64,000 nucleotides of DNA from Tribonema minus. Its lineage: Eukaryota; Sar; Xanthophyceae; Tribonematales; Tribonemataceae. Shown here piece after piece: positions 38,662-49,161 of the stretch. The notes below the pieces were generated by a model. That model saw only the letters and a list, made by a program, of their open reading frames with translations, searched no databases and had not been told where the DNA came from. The stretch is taken from NCBI GenBank assembly GCA_017506865.1, contig JAFCMP010000158.1, positions 62,001-126,000 on the forward strand. The letters run 5' to 3'. The translations under genes were made by a program, and so were the position numbers. Each line of letters opens with the position of its first letter. The stretch's first letter is position 1.

Positions 38662-38966
38662 TGTAGCCTTGGGCCCAAGAAGTGTGCTGTCAAGTCATGA
38701 CAGCGATCCAAGCAAGCTCCGTGGCTGAACAAGAAGAAGTCTTCATTACATGATTTTGGGTGTTCAGTGATTATTACCAGATAGACATGCATGCAGCATT
38801 GCTCAGCGCGGCCCGCTGAGCATCCACTCCAGACCAGTCTCAACCTCAACTAGGAGTGTGTTAAACATTGCACAATCTCAATTTCAATACTTGTCAAACT
38901 TCAACTTCAACTGTTGCCACAGTGCTCAACATGCATTTTTGCACACTTCAGCCTACCGCTGCCACA
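38662..38966 (-). repeat. 5' LTR of the minus-strand element
   Basis: 305 bp. On the minus strand it begins TGTGGCAGCGGTAGG and ends GGGCCCAAGGCTACA. It pairs with 28465-28765. Confidence 0.88.
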
Positions 38967-40999
38967 GTGCGACCACATCTGCCCTTGGCCATTCACAATT
39001 ACTATGCACAGTCACAGCAACTGCTAAGCGCATTGGTACATAAATGCATTGTGTGTGCAGTGTCGCTTTTCCTGCATCTGATATTTATGCTTTCGGTCAC
39101 AACTGTTGCGTCCGTTGATTCAATCAATGGTTCATTATTGCTCAAACACCTTTCTTGCCGATCATGAACGTACTGTGTAGCCTCATTTTTTTTACTCCAG
39201 CATGCCATCAGCATGCCATCAGTGAGAGTGCCGATTGTCATGGCGCTGTACTACGCCTCACGGGCAGAATGAGAATAGCTTGCTGGCATACCCCCCCCCC
39301 TCCCCTCATGTTCATTGCATTCTCCGGTTGGGTACATCAATGATGGATCTGAAGGATGTACTGGAGAGGTAGGTGGCTGAAGGCCCCAAAGGGGTGTTCC
39401 GCCTCCAGCGTGTGCACAGGGAGATAGGGGCGGAGCCGGCTACGGTGGCAGACGGTACCCCCCTGCTGCACAGGAGCGGCTGCACGCCCTGGATCATGTC
39501 TTGGTGACTGGACCGGGCCAGGTGCTGGCTTTCAGTGCGGTCACTGCCCTTGGCCAGCGCTGGAGGCGGGAGAACGCCGCGGATTTCGCAGCGCATCCGC
39601 CCCCAGAGAGCGAGGGCGTGACGGCGGAGGCGGTGTCAGGGACGGATTACCGCGAATGCGCAAGCGCAAGCACAGGAGGTGGCGGACACGCACAGGGGCC
39701 CAGTCGAATCATCTTCTTCGGCGCTTGTGCGCGCTTCCCCGCCCCTCGTTGCGCCTCCATTCCCATCAGAAAATTGGTGGCGCACCTGGCCTGCCAATGT
39801 CCAACACTCATCACACCAGAGTCATACAGTTCCTTCTCATGTCTCGTGTGTGGACAGCCCCCCCCCCAAGTATGACAGCGGCACTCACTCACTCACTCCT
39901 TGTACCCCTGCTGCCTCACATCGTCTCCGACCGTGCGAACTACCGCGGCTGGTCCGGCCTGCGCACCACAGTACAACTTGATGCCATCTTCAAGGCCTGC
40001 GAGGCGAACGCTAACCGCCTGCTCGAGTGCAGGTGTGCTGCAATGGACATTGTCGGCCTCAAGCTGAGCTTTCCCCACCCCTCACGCTTCAGCCCACGCG
40101 GGAGTCGACACATGTCAACGACCACCTGCGTATCGCACGAGGGAACAAGGGGTGTGCCTAGCGATGCTCTTAATGCTGATGCTAGCCCCTTCGCTGAAAC
40201 CCAAATCCGCGTTTGGCTCAGGGAGGATTGCTTTGAATGCCAAAACCTGTTCTAGCCCCTTCGCTCCAGCCCTAAAATGCGTTTTTGGTTCTAATTAGGG
40301 TCGGTTTTTGACGTCACCATCTGCGTGCAGGATGATAGTGGGTTTGCGAATTAATTGGTGCGTGCGTCAGCTTGCGCTATCTTCAAATCGAAGTTGTCCG
40401 CGTTGCAAACAACGTGTGTGTGCAGCGCGAGGAGATAGTGCAGAAGGAATTCCACGAGTTTGAATGCAACAACATTGATGCCAGAAAAAAAAAAACTCTA
40501 TCATTACCTGTGTGTATGGCCTGCCAGAGACGAAGTTGTTTGAGATGGGTGTTTATCGAGGCGCCTATGCCGAGATAATCGGTGGGTGTTAAACAGTAAG
40601 TGTGCTCATGGTAGTCTACACAATTTCAGCGGACTGGCTCAATGCTCAGTACATCACAGTTACCAGTACGTGGGTCGCTGACAACGCTCACCGACGCCCC
40701 GCATATTTCGGTGGCATGTATCCTGCTGCCCATGATTGCGTCGTCGCACTCATGGCAGGGTTGGGAACCTCATGCTGGGCGCTGGCGCGAGCGTCAATGC
40801 AGGCGCGATACTGGAACCCGGCGGCAAAGGCACACAGCTGGCCGCCTGTGCTGTCCTGCCCATGAATAGCACCGCGTGACAGCTGCAACGGGCATCGTCT
40901 GCGAGGACCACTCTGCTCGCGAGGACAACCCTGCTCGGACGGTTAGCATTAGTGCTAGTGTGGCAGCGGTGCATGCAAAGGTGCAAGTGCGACAGCACA
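38967..40999. other. Spacer between the two head-to-head LTR elements
   Basis: About 2 kb separating the two 5' LTRs. Plus-strand frames at 39501-39875 and 39656-40255 are open and GC-rich but show no recognised motif, so they may be a decayed gene fragment. A C10 run at 39291-39300 and a short poly-A (40487-40495) are present. No tRNA or LTR copy seen. Confidence 0.35.
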
Positions 41000-41290
41000 T
41001 GTGTAGCGGTTAATGAGACGCACAACTCTGCATGCATTTGTTGAAATTGTAAGTTTAACTTCAATTTGAGGTTGGTGTTCAACTTGAAGTTGAAGTAGGG
41101 TTGCTCCGCATGTTGGTTTAGGGTTAGCGTCATGCGCTGAGCAATGCTGCGCTGCTTGCAACTGCTAATAAAATCACTGGACACCTTGAAACAAGCGGGA
41201 AGCTTACCTCTCATGGATCTGGTCATTGTACATATGGCCCTCGCCCTGGAAATGAGTAGTTGGTAGACGCATTACGGCCGCTAGGCCACA
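41000..41290 (+). repeat. 5' LTR of the plus-strand element
   Basis: It begins TGTGTAGCGGTTAATGAG (compare TGTGGCAGCGGTAGGCTG) and ends CGCTAGGCCACA (compare CCAAGGCCACA). The middle shares GCGCTGAGCAATGCTGC followed by TAATAA..TCACTG..ACACC with the other LTRs. It is clearly diverged from them, so it belongs to a different subfamily or is an older copy. It carries TTTAGGGTTAG, a telomere-like string, near 41119. Confidence 0.7.
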
Positions 41291-41292
41291 TC

Positions 41293-41304
41293 TGGTGACC
41301 GGAG
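41293..41304 (+). promoter_or_regulatory. Primer-binding site TGGTGACCGGAG
   Basis: Two bases (TC) after the LTR end CACA comes TGGTGACCGGAG, identical over 12 nt to the site of the minus-strand element. Confidence 0.8.
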
Positions 41305-42393
41305 TGCTCGAGCCGACACCTTCGCCTTTTCGAGCCTGCGAACGGAGAGCTCTGGACTGCTGTACCGGAAAGTGCCGTGAGCGGACCATCTCCCTGTCAA
41401 CTTAGAGCGGGCTGCCTTCAGCGCCAGCCCTGTCTCCGTCTCTTTGTTGGCGCTTACGTGTATACGGGGCGCTCGCAGCTCATCTATTGGGCCGGGAAAC
41501 CGAGCAGCAACCGATAGAGCTGTTTTTCAGCAGGACTTTGGCGGCATATCGGAGTGCAACGACGTCAACTGGCCACCAGTTGTCGCGTCACGGTTGCGTC
41601 CGAGACCTGTGCTGGATTAGTGTCTACCACGGTCTGGCGGCTCTGCGTGCGGGAAGAAGGCGACTTCAACTTGCGCGTAAAGTCCATCATTTGCAGGGGC
41701 GTGAGTGTCTACCACCGCGAGGGCCTGCAGTGAGAATCTTGGGGTTATCAGGGGGGTTATTGCTGCTGGAGGAGTAGCTGGAGCGATTGGCAGCTCGGAA
41801 TTTGCTTGGCGTGGCGTGCGCTGAGCTCGGCGTTTTCGGATTGATGTTTTACTGAGCGTGGGTGGCGCGCTCTGGCGATTGGCGGGAGTATTTGCGGCTG
41901 AAATTGGGTGAGTGGCTTGCGCTGCTGCCCAGTAGTCGTTGTGACACGCTGGCGCTTGCTTGCAGGCTGTCCATTCGGTGCCCTCTCGCGATCACTACTG
42001 CCGTGCTTTTTGAGGCTCGCGTATTGCGTCGTTCATCACGCATCTTGCGGCCTGGCGGCAGTCTGGCGGTGTATGCAGTGTCAGTGACCCTATCAACGAT
42101 TTGTTGGCACGCTACATCCACCGGAGGGTCATGTTTTGAAGTACTTCGGGCGTAGTCCTCGGGGTTTGCTGCATAGGCTTTTTCTCGGAGGGGGTCCGCC
42201 TGTGTCTCCTGCACTATCCTGCTTGGGTGAGTGCTGGTGATTGACAGTTGATTGACATTGTCTTGGCTCGCTGTGCAACCCTTCATCGCCTGCTTGGCGC
42301 TGGGGGGGGGGGGGGTGGCTGCACAGCTCTCAGTTTCGTGCAGCACAGATAGGGTGTGATATTAATCAGTAATTTTTCCTGGCAGCTGACGGC

Positions 42394-45300
42394 ATGGACT
42401 CGCGTCAGCTTGGGGCAAAACACACTCTGCGCAGCCTTCGGGAGGCTGCCTCAATTTTTTGGGACTTCTCATCAGGCCTGGAGGCAGCGGGTACTTCGCT
42501 GCCGCAGCAGTCTGGTGTATCGGCGAGAGGTGCGTCAAGAGTGCCATCGGGCACCACAAACTCAGCCGCAACGACTGATATGGGAGTGCTTGAACACAAT
42601 CAGCCTGTCTCACGTCGTCTTGTTCTACAGCCATGGTCGCGAGGCGCGGCACTGGCTGGCCAGCATCCTGCAGTTCGTCAGCAGCTAGCAGACATGCGTG
42701 CTGGCACGCCATACATGCGGCCCGGCGGGTTCCCTACTGACTTGCCAGACTTTCGTGCATACGGCACTGGCTGCTTGGTGGGTGGCACCATGGTGGCGAC
42801 GTTAGAACCACGCAACGAGGCGTCCGGCGATGTTTTCGAGCTGGGCGTCGCGGAAAGCACTGTGATCGAAGATTATAACGGCCTTGTACTTGTCGTATGG
42901 GCAGTTCGCGACTGTCATGACGATGGGCGAATAACATTGACGCGGGGTGGTGGCAGTACTGCCCAGGGACGCCTACGGCCAGACCGTCAGCTGGAGGCTG
43001 TTGAGGTGGATATGAGCTTTCATCAGGGGCTCCTTGCGCCATTCTCCCCAGAGCTTGGCGAGCTCACGCTCATGTACTCGCGCAGCTCTGACGGCGAGAA
43101 ACCGACGCCGCGCATTGTACAAGTCATTGACTACGGAGAGTCGGCATCTCAACCGCTTCTGCACGCCGACGACTGCGTATCTGTGTGGAATCCTCTTGAT
43201 CACAATGGCCATGGTAGCGAGTATAGGGTGAGTGCATGGCGCTTAGCACCTTTTCGACTGCCTTCAAGGACCCGTGTCATTGCGCTTGTTCCCGCAAATG
43301 GGCCTGATGGCGGTGGCCCACTAATGGCCGTAGTGGCCATGTTGGCAACGTGGTGTGATGCGCAGCTGCACTTACCAGAGTCGCACACAGGTGCCTTCAG
43401 AATTCAGGTTCGCCCCGTCTTCAACGGGCAGCCCTCGGCTCACGTGGTGTCGGTGAAGTGGACACACGTGCGTCTGATCGACATGGCGGTCACCACCTAC
43501 TGCTCCCTGCCACCAATGGAGACAAGCAGGCCCGCCTACGCCGTCAACCCTCGCGACCTGCGATCATGGGCACAGCCGCTCGTGTACTTCTGCACATATG
43601 ACAGCGTGCACTCGTACCCGCAGGCTGTGCGACCACTGCGTAGCTGCTCCTCCAAGCTTGCCTTTAGTAAGCGTTCGTCGAACGCGTCAAAGCTTGCCTG
43701 CGGCGATGGGGGCTCTGCAGACCTGTGCAGCGATGGAACCGATCTCGTGTCGGGATCACCGACCAGCCGCCATGGTGTTCGTGTCGCAACGGTCAGGGAC
43801 AGCTCCTCTACTTCTAGCGCGGTGACGCACGCGGGAGCGCGGGACAGAAAGGGGGTCTCGACAGCATTCGACGGCACAAGTGTCTCCACAGATCCGCGCA
43901 CCGCATCATGCAGCCCCAGCAGCAGCAGCTGCCACAGCACGGCACGGCTCAGCGGCGATGGCAGTGCCTTTGCGCCGCACGACTCAGCTGGCACTGACAA
44001 TGGCGAGTCAACAGTGCTCAACGGCGGGGATAGCATCGCTGAGCAGTGCAGCACATCGTGCAACAACATCGGCGATCGCGAAGCATCAGTGCTCAGCAGC
44101 GATGGCAGCGCCTGCGTGCGGCACGAGTCAGCTGGCACTGGTGATGGCGATCCAACGGTGCTCAACGGCAGTGATGGCGTTGCTGAGCAGTGCAGCACAT
44201 CGTGCAACAAGATCCGCGAAGCATCAGTGCTCGGCAGCGATGGCAGCGCCTGCGTGCGGCACGAGTCAGCTGGCACTGGTGATGGCGTACCAACGGTGCT
44301 CAACTGCGTGCGGCACGAGTCAGCTGGCACTGGCGATGGCGATTCAACACTGCTCAACGGCGGTGATGGCGTTGCTGAGCAGTGCAGCACATCGTGCAAC
44401 AACATCTACGAAGCATCGGTGCTCAGCAGCGATGGCAGCGCCTGCGCGCGGCACAAGTCAACTGGCACTGGCGATGGCGACTAAACAGTGCTCAACGGCG
44501 GGGATAGCATCGCTGAGCAGTGCAGCACATCGTGCAACAACATCGACGATCGCGAAGCATCAGTGCTCAGCAGCGATGGCAGCGCCTGCGTGCGGCACGA
44601 GTCAGCTGGCACTGGTGATGGCGATCCAACGGTGCTCAACGGTGGTGATGGCGTTGCTGAGCAGTGCAGCGCATCATGCAACAACATCTGCGAGGCTGCA
44701 GTGCTCAGCAGTGTTGGCAGCACATTTGTGCTGCGCAGCTTGGAAGGCAGCGATGTTGACCTCGCACCAGCGCCCTGCGACGTGAGGCCTGCAGCCGGTG
44801 TGCCACACTCGGTCTGCCGTGAGGATATTTGTGCTGCCTTGGCAGTCAGCGTGGACATTTGCTTTGTGCTCACAGATCCAACAGGCGACAGTGGCGCAGG
44901 CCTGGTGTCGATTGTGACGGCATCGGTGGCGGTATTGCTGGGGTCAGCATTAGCATGGCGAGCCCAGTCGCAACGACGGCTTCAGATGCCAACAGCAGCA
45001 GACCTGATGAGGAGGACAGCCCTGCAGTGCTTAACAGCAGTAGCGAAACCCATGCTGCGCCTACGGCATTGAGCAGGTGCACGGTCGACCCCACATGCCT
45101 CAGCAACAATGGTGATGCTGGGATTCAGCATGCTGCAGAAGGAAGCGGCCACGTCATGGCAACTGACGACCACGGCTCTGAAACTGCACTCACTGCTGCA
45201 ACGGAGCCATCGGCAGCTGATGCGCCTCCAAGTACTTCAGTCGCAAAGGCGCCCTCTGCTCGCAGCAGTGGGGCCAGATACTGCAGCAGGCAGTGTAGTC

Positions 45301-46853
45301 ACTGCGGGATGCTCGGACATTTGGTGGACCGCTGCTGGAAGCTGCATCCCCAGCTGAGACGCAAAACGTCACCTGTAGAGGCGGCGTCAACAGCACCAGC
45401 GTCCGGGGAGCAGTCTTCAGCGGCCCAGACTCCCACGAAGCGTCGCGGTGGTGACAACGCACACCGTCGTGCTGGTGCGCGACTACGTGCTACAGCTGGC
45501 TCGAAGAGTTCAGCAGGTGCCAGCAATCATACAGCCAGCAAGGAGGAGCGTGATTTGCGCAAGCAGGTGGCACGGCTCAAACAGGATGCTGCTGTCTTGT
45601 GCGAACACTTGGCGGGATTGGAGAGCCGGGGGAAGGAGTCCGCTGTTCCTGCAGCGCATGCGGCGTCCTGCTGCAGTGGGCAGCAGTCAACAGCCTGAAC
45701 TGTGCTTCAAGAGATTGTGGAGCTTTGTCAGCAGCTGCTGGCAGGTGCCGCAGATTCAACGTCAAAAGTGGCTTTGCTCAACAGTGCGCTCGCGGACGGG
45801 TTCAGTGGCGTGACGACACCAGCATGCAGCAGCAGTGACAGTAACAGCGCAGTGTGTGGTGAAGCCAAATGCACCATCAACTCTCAGCACTGCAACACAG
45901 GTGTGCGCACGGCTGTTGGGGACAGCGGCCATGCCATACGCGGAAGCTGCACTGGAGACAAGTCGTCGATCAAGGCAAGCGTCGCGGCGTCTGCGCGGAG
46001 AAAAGCGGCTCCTCCTTTTCGCCGCACTGCAGCTGGTGCTGGCGTCAACATGGCTCAGCAAACGGTAGCTGGGCAGGCGTCTTCGAGGAAACCTGCTGCT
46101 GGCTCCTTGCGTGCAGGTGACATGCTTCCTGTAGCTGTCGCACCACCTTTGACAGCAAAGCACACAGGCGCCATGGCTGCAGACAAAGCGACAGGTACGG
46201 CTCGCCGTGACACCTCACATGGCACTGCAGTAAGGCAGCCTCAGTCACAGCTAAGGGCCATGCGGATGACTCAGCAGGTGGCTCGGTCTCAGCCCAAACA
46301 TGGAGTTGTCAGTGCACCGCTTGCAAAACGCAGTGCGCCCGTGGGTGCTGGATTGGCGTCAGCGGCAGCGGAGCTTGGCGCGCAACGGGACACCGGCGTA
46401 TGCACGCATCCCATTATGGGCATATCAGCACGCAGCGATGATGGAGGTGTGGCTGTGCGTCGCAACACCAGCGATGCCGCTCCCAACTGGACGGCACAAA
46501 GCTGCAAGTCAAGCAGGCCTGCTGTATGCTGCGACTCCGGAGGCACAGCACTGGTGCATGCTTCCGCCGTGGCATCTGGTGCCAGGCGCAGCAGGGGTAC
46601 ACATGCCACAACGCTCAGCAGCACGGGAAACACCGCAACTTCGCATTCTGCGGAGAACAGCAGCATGGCGCTGGCAGTTGGCACGACGGCACTCTTCACC
46701 ATCAGCCATGCCACTAGTACGCTGCCGAGGGCAGTCAGTGCCTATTCTGCAGTGTGCTGTGACGATGTCACTGCATTTTGCAGCCCCTGGATGTTGTCGT
46801 GCTGGCGCAACTACATGAGCACAGAACGGCGGTGCCTCCCAAAGCCTCCGTAG
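42394..46853 (+). pseudogene. Gag-position protein with CCHC zinc knuckle, interrupted frame
   Basis: Open from ATG 42394 to TAA 44484 (696 codons), then the same frame reopens to 45072. A frame change near 44.9 kb leads into 44829-45698, and after a TGA the same frame runs 45702-46853. Order: N-terminus; conserved core shared with the minus-strand element (about residues 120-420: GTMVATLEPRNE, DGRITLTRGGG, LGELTLMYSRS, LRSWAQPLVY); Ser/Cys/Gly repeat region; zinc knuckle CSHCGMLGHLVDRC followed by WKLHP (45294-45350); a short coiled-coil-like stretch (DLRKQVARLKQDAAVL); an Ala/Arg/Gln-rich basic tail. The knuckle and the place after LTR and PBS make a nucleic-acid-binding Gag role likely. 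I do not recognise the core. TAA 44484 comes from a single base change in one repeat copy. Confidence 0.7.
43980..44710 (+). repeat. 45-47-residue tandem coding repeat
   Basis: About five to six copies of a unit typified by ACVRHESAGTGDGD, then PTVLNG.DGVAEQCSTSC, then NNI..EASVLSSDGS, period about 135-141 bp. One copy is internally deleted near 44305 (VPTVLNC joined to VRHESAGT). Near-identity between copies suggests recent expansion. Confidence 0.9.
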
Positions 46854-48034
46854 ACGCAGGTGGACGTTTAAGAGCTGGGGGGGGGACCAGCTTGGCCACA
46901 GCGGAGCAGCACGGCAGCGCCGGAATGTTAGGTACTGTCCGTCCGGGCCCCAGCAGCACCCTACCTCATGTTTGGACAGGGAGGTACATGTTGGCAGCAT
47001 CCAGCGTCTGGATCCTGGGGGGGGCATGTGGCATGTACCCCTTAATGCGTGCGGCTCGTAACGCAGTAGCGAGCCACATGGACGGGGTGCAGGCCACAAA
47101 TCTCGCCCACCCACCCTTTTAGCGCGCTGGCTGTGTGCATGTACGGCCCGTACATGGGGGGGGGGGTCAGCGGCGCGCAGGCATGTGCGAGCGTTGCAAC
47201 CCTAGGGACGGATGGTGGCCATGGTGCAGTGGGCATGCGGCGGCGGTATCAGTGCAGGCGTAGGCGCTGCGCTGTTGGTGATCCACGCGCTCAGGCGGCC
47301 ATGGCGGACGCTCGAGGTGCATCAGGGACAGTGCACAACACGGCGGGGCGCTTGAGGTCGCCACGCAGCAGAACAGGACCTGCTCAGCGCGGGAGCACGG
47401 CGACAGTGCTCACGGGCTGGAGAGGTGTGCTGCTTCCGCTGCGGCAAAAGGGCGTGTTTGGGTTAGCTAGTAGCAGCTACAGGCGGCGCAGGGGCGTGCG
47501 CGGAGGAGCTCTGGCGAGTAGGAAATTAAGGGCCCCGGGTTTAGTCAATACCAAGTGTGTAATGGCGGAGTTCGTATATGTAGCCATAGTGGCGGCCTTA
47601 TGCCGACCTTCCGGCGCGTTGAGGTGCTAGAGCTGGAGAGCTGGGCCCATCTGATGCTGTAGCACTGCTGGCATGTTGCCTTCTGTTGTCACCCTCGAGC
47701 AGCAGGTCATTTGACTTGCCTATGCACATTATGCCGCGAGCAGTTTCGTATTGTATGCGGCAGGGGTACTTCAGACTATGCACTCAAGGCCGAGCAAGCA
47801 AATGTAGCAGCATTAGGTGTGGCCTCAAGAGGAGGAGACACGCAGCGCGATAGTTCTTGCACCAGCTCAGTGATGGGGGGGGGTATGTTTTGCCGTCGCT
47901 AGGCAGTCTGTCACTGGCCTTAGTGTGTATCTTTTGTGTGTGTGCGGCCTTGCACAATTTCTGCTGCATGATGTGGTGCCTGCTCTCGCGCAGTGATGGT
48001 TGTCAGCGAGCCACAGAGCGTTTTGCACACAGTG

Positions 48035-48060
48035 TAACGTTAGCTATATAGCTAACGTTA
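48035..48060. repeat. 26-bp perfect palindrome
   Basis: TAACGTTAGCTAT followed by its exact reverse complement, no loop. It lies directly before the AACTTCAAT array. Confidence 0.95.
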
Positions 48061-48165
48061 CATAAGGACCCAACTTCAACAACATAAGGCCCAACTTCAA
48101 TAACATAATGCCCAACTTCAATAACATGATGCCCAACTTCAATAACATAAGGACCCTACTTCATA
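48061..48165. repeat. AACTTCAATAACATAA-type array
   Basis: About five units of roughly 21-22 bp built on CATAAGG(A)CCCAACTTCAA with small changes, followed by looser AACTTCAA motifs to 48235. AACTTCAA motifs are also frequent in the LTRs of this window. Confidence 0.8.
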
Positions 48166-48251
48166 TATAAGATCATCAACTTCAAGTGTAACACAATTAA
48201 CTTCAACATAAGATATCATAAGATCCCAGTATATCTTCAAACACTTTTCAG

Positions 48252-48442
48252 CCGGGATGTGGTGATGCTCAGCTGCCGGGATGTGGTGATGCTCAGCTGC
48301 GGGATGTGGTGATGCTCAGCTGCCGGGATGTGGTGATGCTCAGCTGCCGGGATGTGGTGATGCTCAGCTGCGGGATGTGGTGATGCTCAGCTGCCGGGAT
48401 GTGGTGATGCTCAGCTGCCGACAGGGTGGTGATGCTCAGCTG
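48252..48442. repeat. 24-bp minisatellite, 8 units
   Basis: Units of CCGGGATGTGGTGATGCTCA plus GCTG, head to tail with no spacers. Unit lengths run 24,24,23,24,24,23,24,25, giving a higher-order period of 71 bp. Confidence 0.95.
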
Positions 48443-49161
48443 CCTCCCACATGTCGCGGATTGCCATCATGGTCGCGCATTGCCATGGACGCTCGCGGAT
48501 TTGCATGGATGCAAGCGGATCGCCGTGGTTCATCGCGACATCGTCATGATGCGTCGCGTGGCTGCCGTGGTGCTGATGGCAATGATGCTGTCATGCCCTG
48601 ATGAGTGAGGCCTGTGGTGGTGTCTCGAGGTCGCCTAGCTCTGGTGCCGTCTCGGTGTCTCGAGTCGGCATGTGAACGATGACTGTTTGTGCCGTGGGCC
48701 ACAGACCACTCGTCCTCCTTTACTCGCGCACCAGCAGCTTGCCACATGACACATTTTCTCGACCTCGTTGAGAAAATTGATAAAGATGAGAGAGATAGGG
48801 ACTTTCGGAACTTTTTGAATACGTGCATTCGCCCTCGTCAATCGATTCTCGGAATGCGTCGGCAGATGTTCTCGTTTTCCCCATCTCTCGCCTTTTTCAT
48901 CTTCAAAGAAAAGTATTGTTTGAGCACACATCCGGGGGCACGGAGTGACCTACCACCCCTCTCGCCTTGTTAACGGACACTTGAACGTGGCGATCGATGA
49001 GCATCGGTGTGTATGAGGCCTACCACCCCACTCATCCTCCTCTACGGATGTCCCGATGTGCTCCGTGAGGCAGCGCAGAACGGTGCTGGAACGTGCCTCA
49101 CGCCCAGAGTGTTCTGAGGCGCCCTTTTTTTGCGTCAGTTCCATCACTCCCGACGATCATC

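Larger units (their letters stand above)
28465..38966 (-). mobile_element. LTR retroelement (minus orientation), Gag-only / non-autonomous
   Basis: Bounded by two related LTRs of about 300 bp (28465-28765 and 38662-38966; roughly 95% identical by eye), both starting TG and ending CA. GTGC flanks both sides (28461-28464 and 38967-38970; AGTGC if one LTR base is counted), consistent with a target-site duplication. On the minus strand the 5' LTR is followed by two bases and then TGGTGACCGGAG, a primer-binding site. A run of eight G (minus strand) sits next to the 3' LTR. The interior holds a decayed Gag-position protein related to the one at 42.4 kb and long Ala/Gly/Ser/Thr-rich ORFs. I found no YVDD-type reverse transcriptase box, integrase zinc finger or protease motif in the translations. 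Best reading: a large non-autonomous element mobilised by a partner elsewhere. Confidence 0.85.
41000..46860 (+). mobile_element. Second LTR retroelement (plus orientation), Gag-only, 3' LTR not found
   Basis: It has a 5' LTR related to that of the 28465-38966 element, the same primer-binding site, a leader of about 1.1 kb, and a homologous Gag-like coding region ending in a CCHC knuckle and basic tail. The order LTR, PBS, about 1.1-1.3 kb leader, core ORF is the same in both. I could not find a second copy of its LTR downstream to 49 kb, so the right end is set at the end of the coding region and is provisional. No reverse transcriptase or integrase motif seen. Confidence 0.65.
46861..49161. 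other. Repeat-rich spacer
   Basis: No gene recognised. It holds a G11 run (47156-47166), a 26-bp palindrome, an AACTTCAAT-type array and a 24-bp minisatellite, listed separately. A plus-strand frame 47133-47630 is Arg/Gly-rich without a motif and may be decayed tail of the LTR element. 48.45-49.16 kb shows nothing I can name. Confidence 0.4.

Noticed and set aside
43536-44405. 289-codon minus-strand ORF opposite the Gag-like repeats
   Set aside because: It mirrors the tandem repeat on the coding strand; the plus strand carries the conserved core in frame, so this is a shadow ORF.
48252-48442. CRISPR-like regular repeat
   Set aside because: Units abut directly with no spacers, and the setting is eukaryotic; it is a minisatellite.
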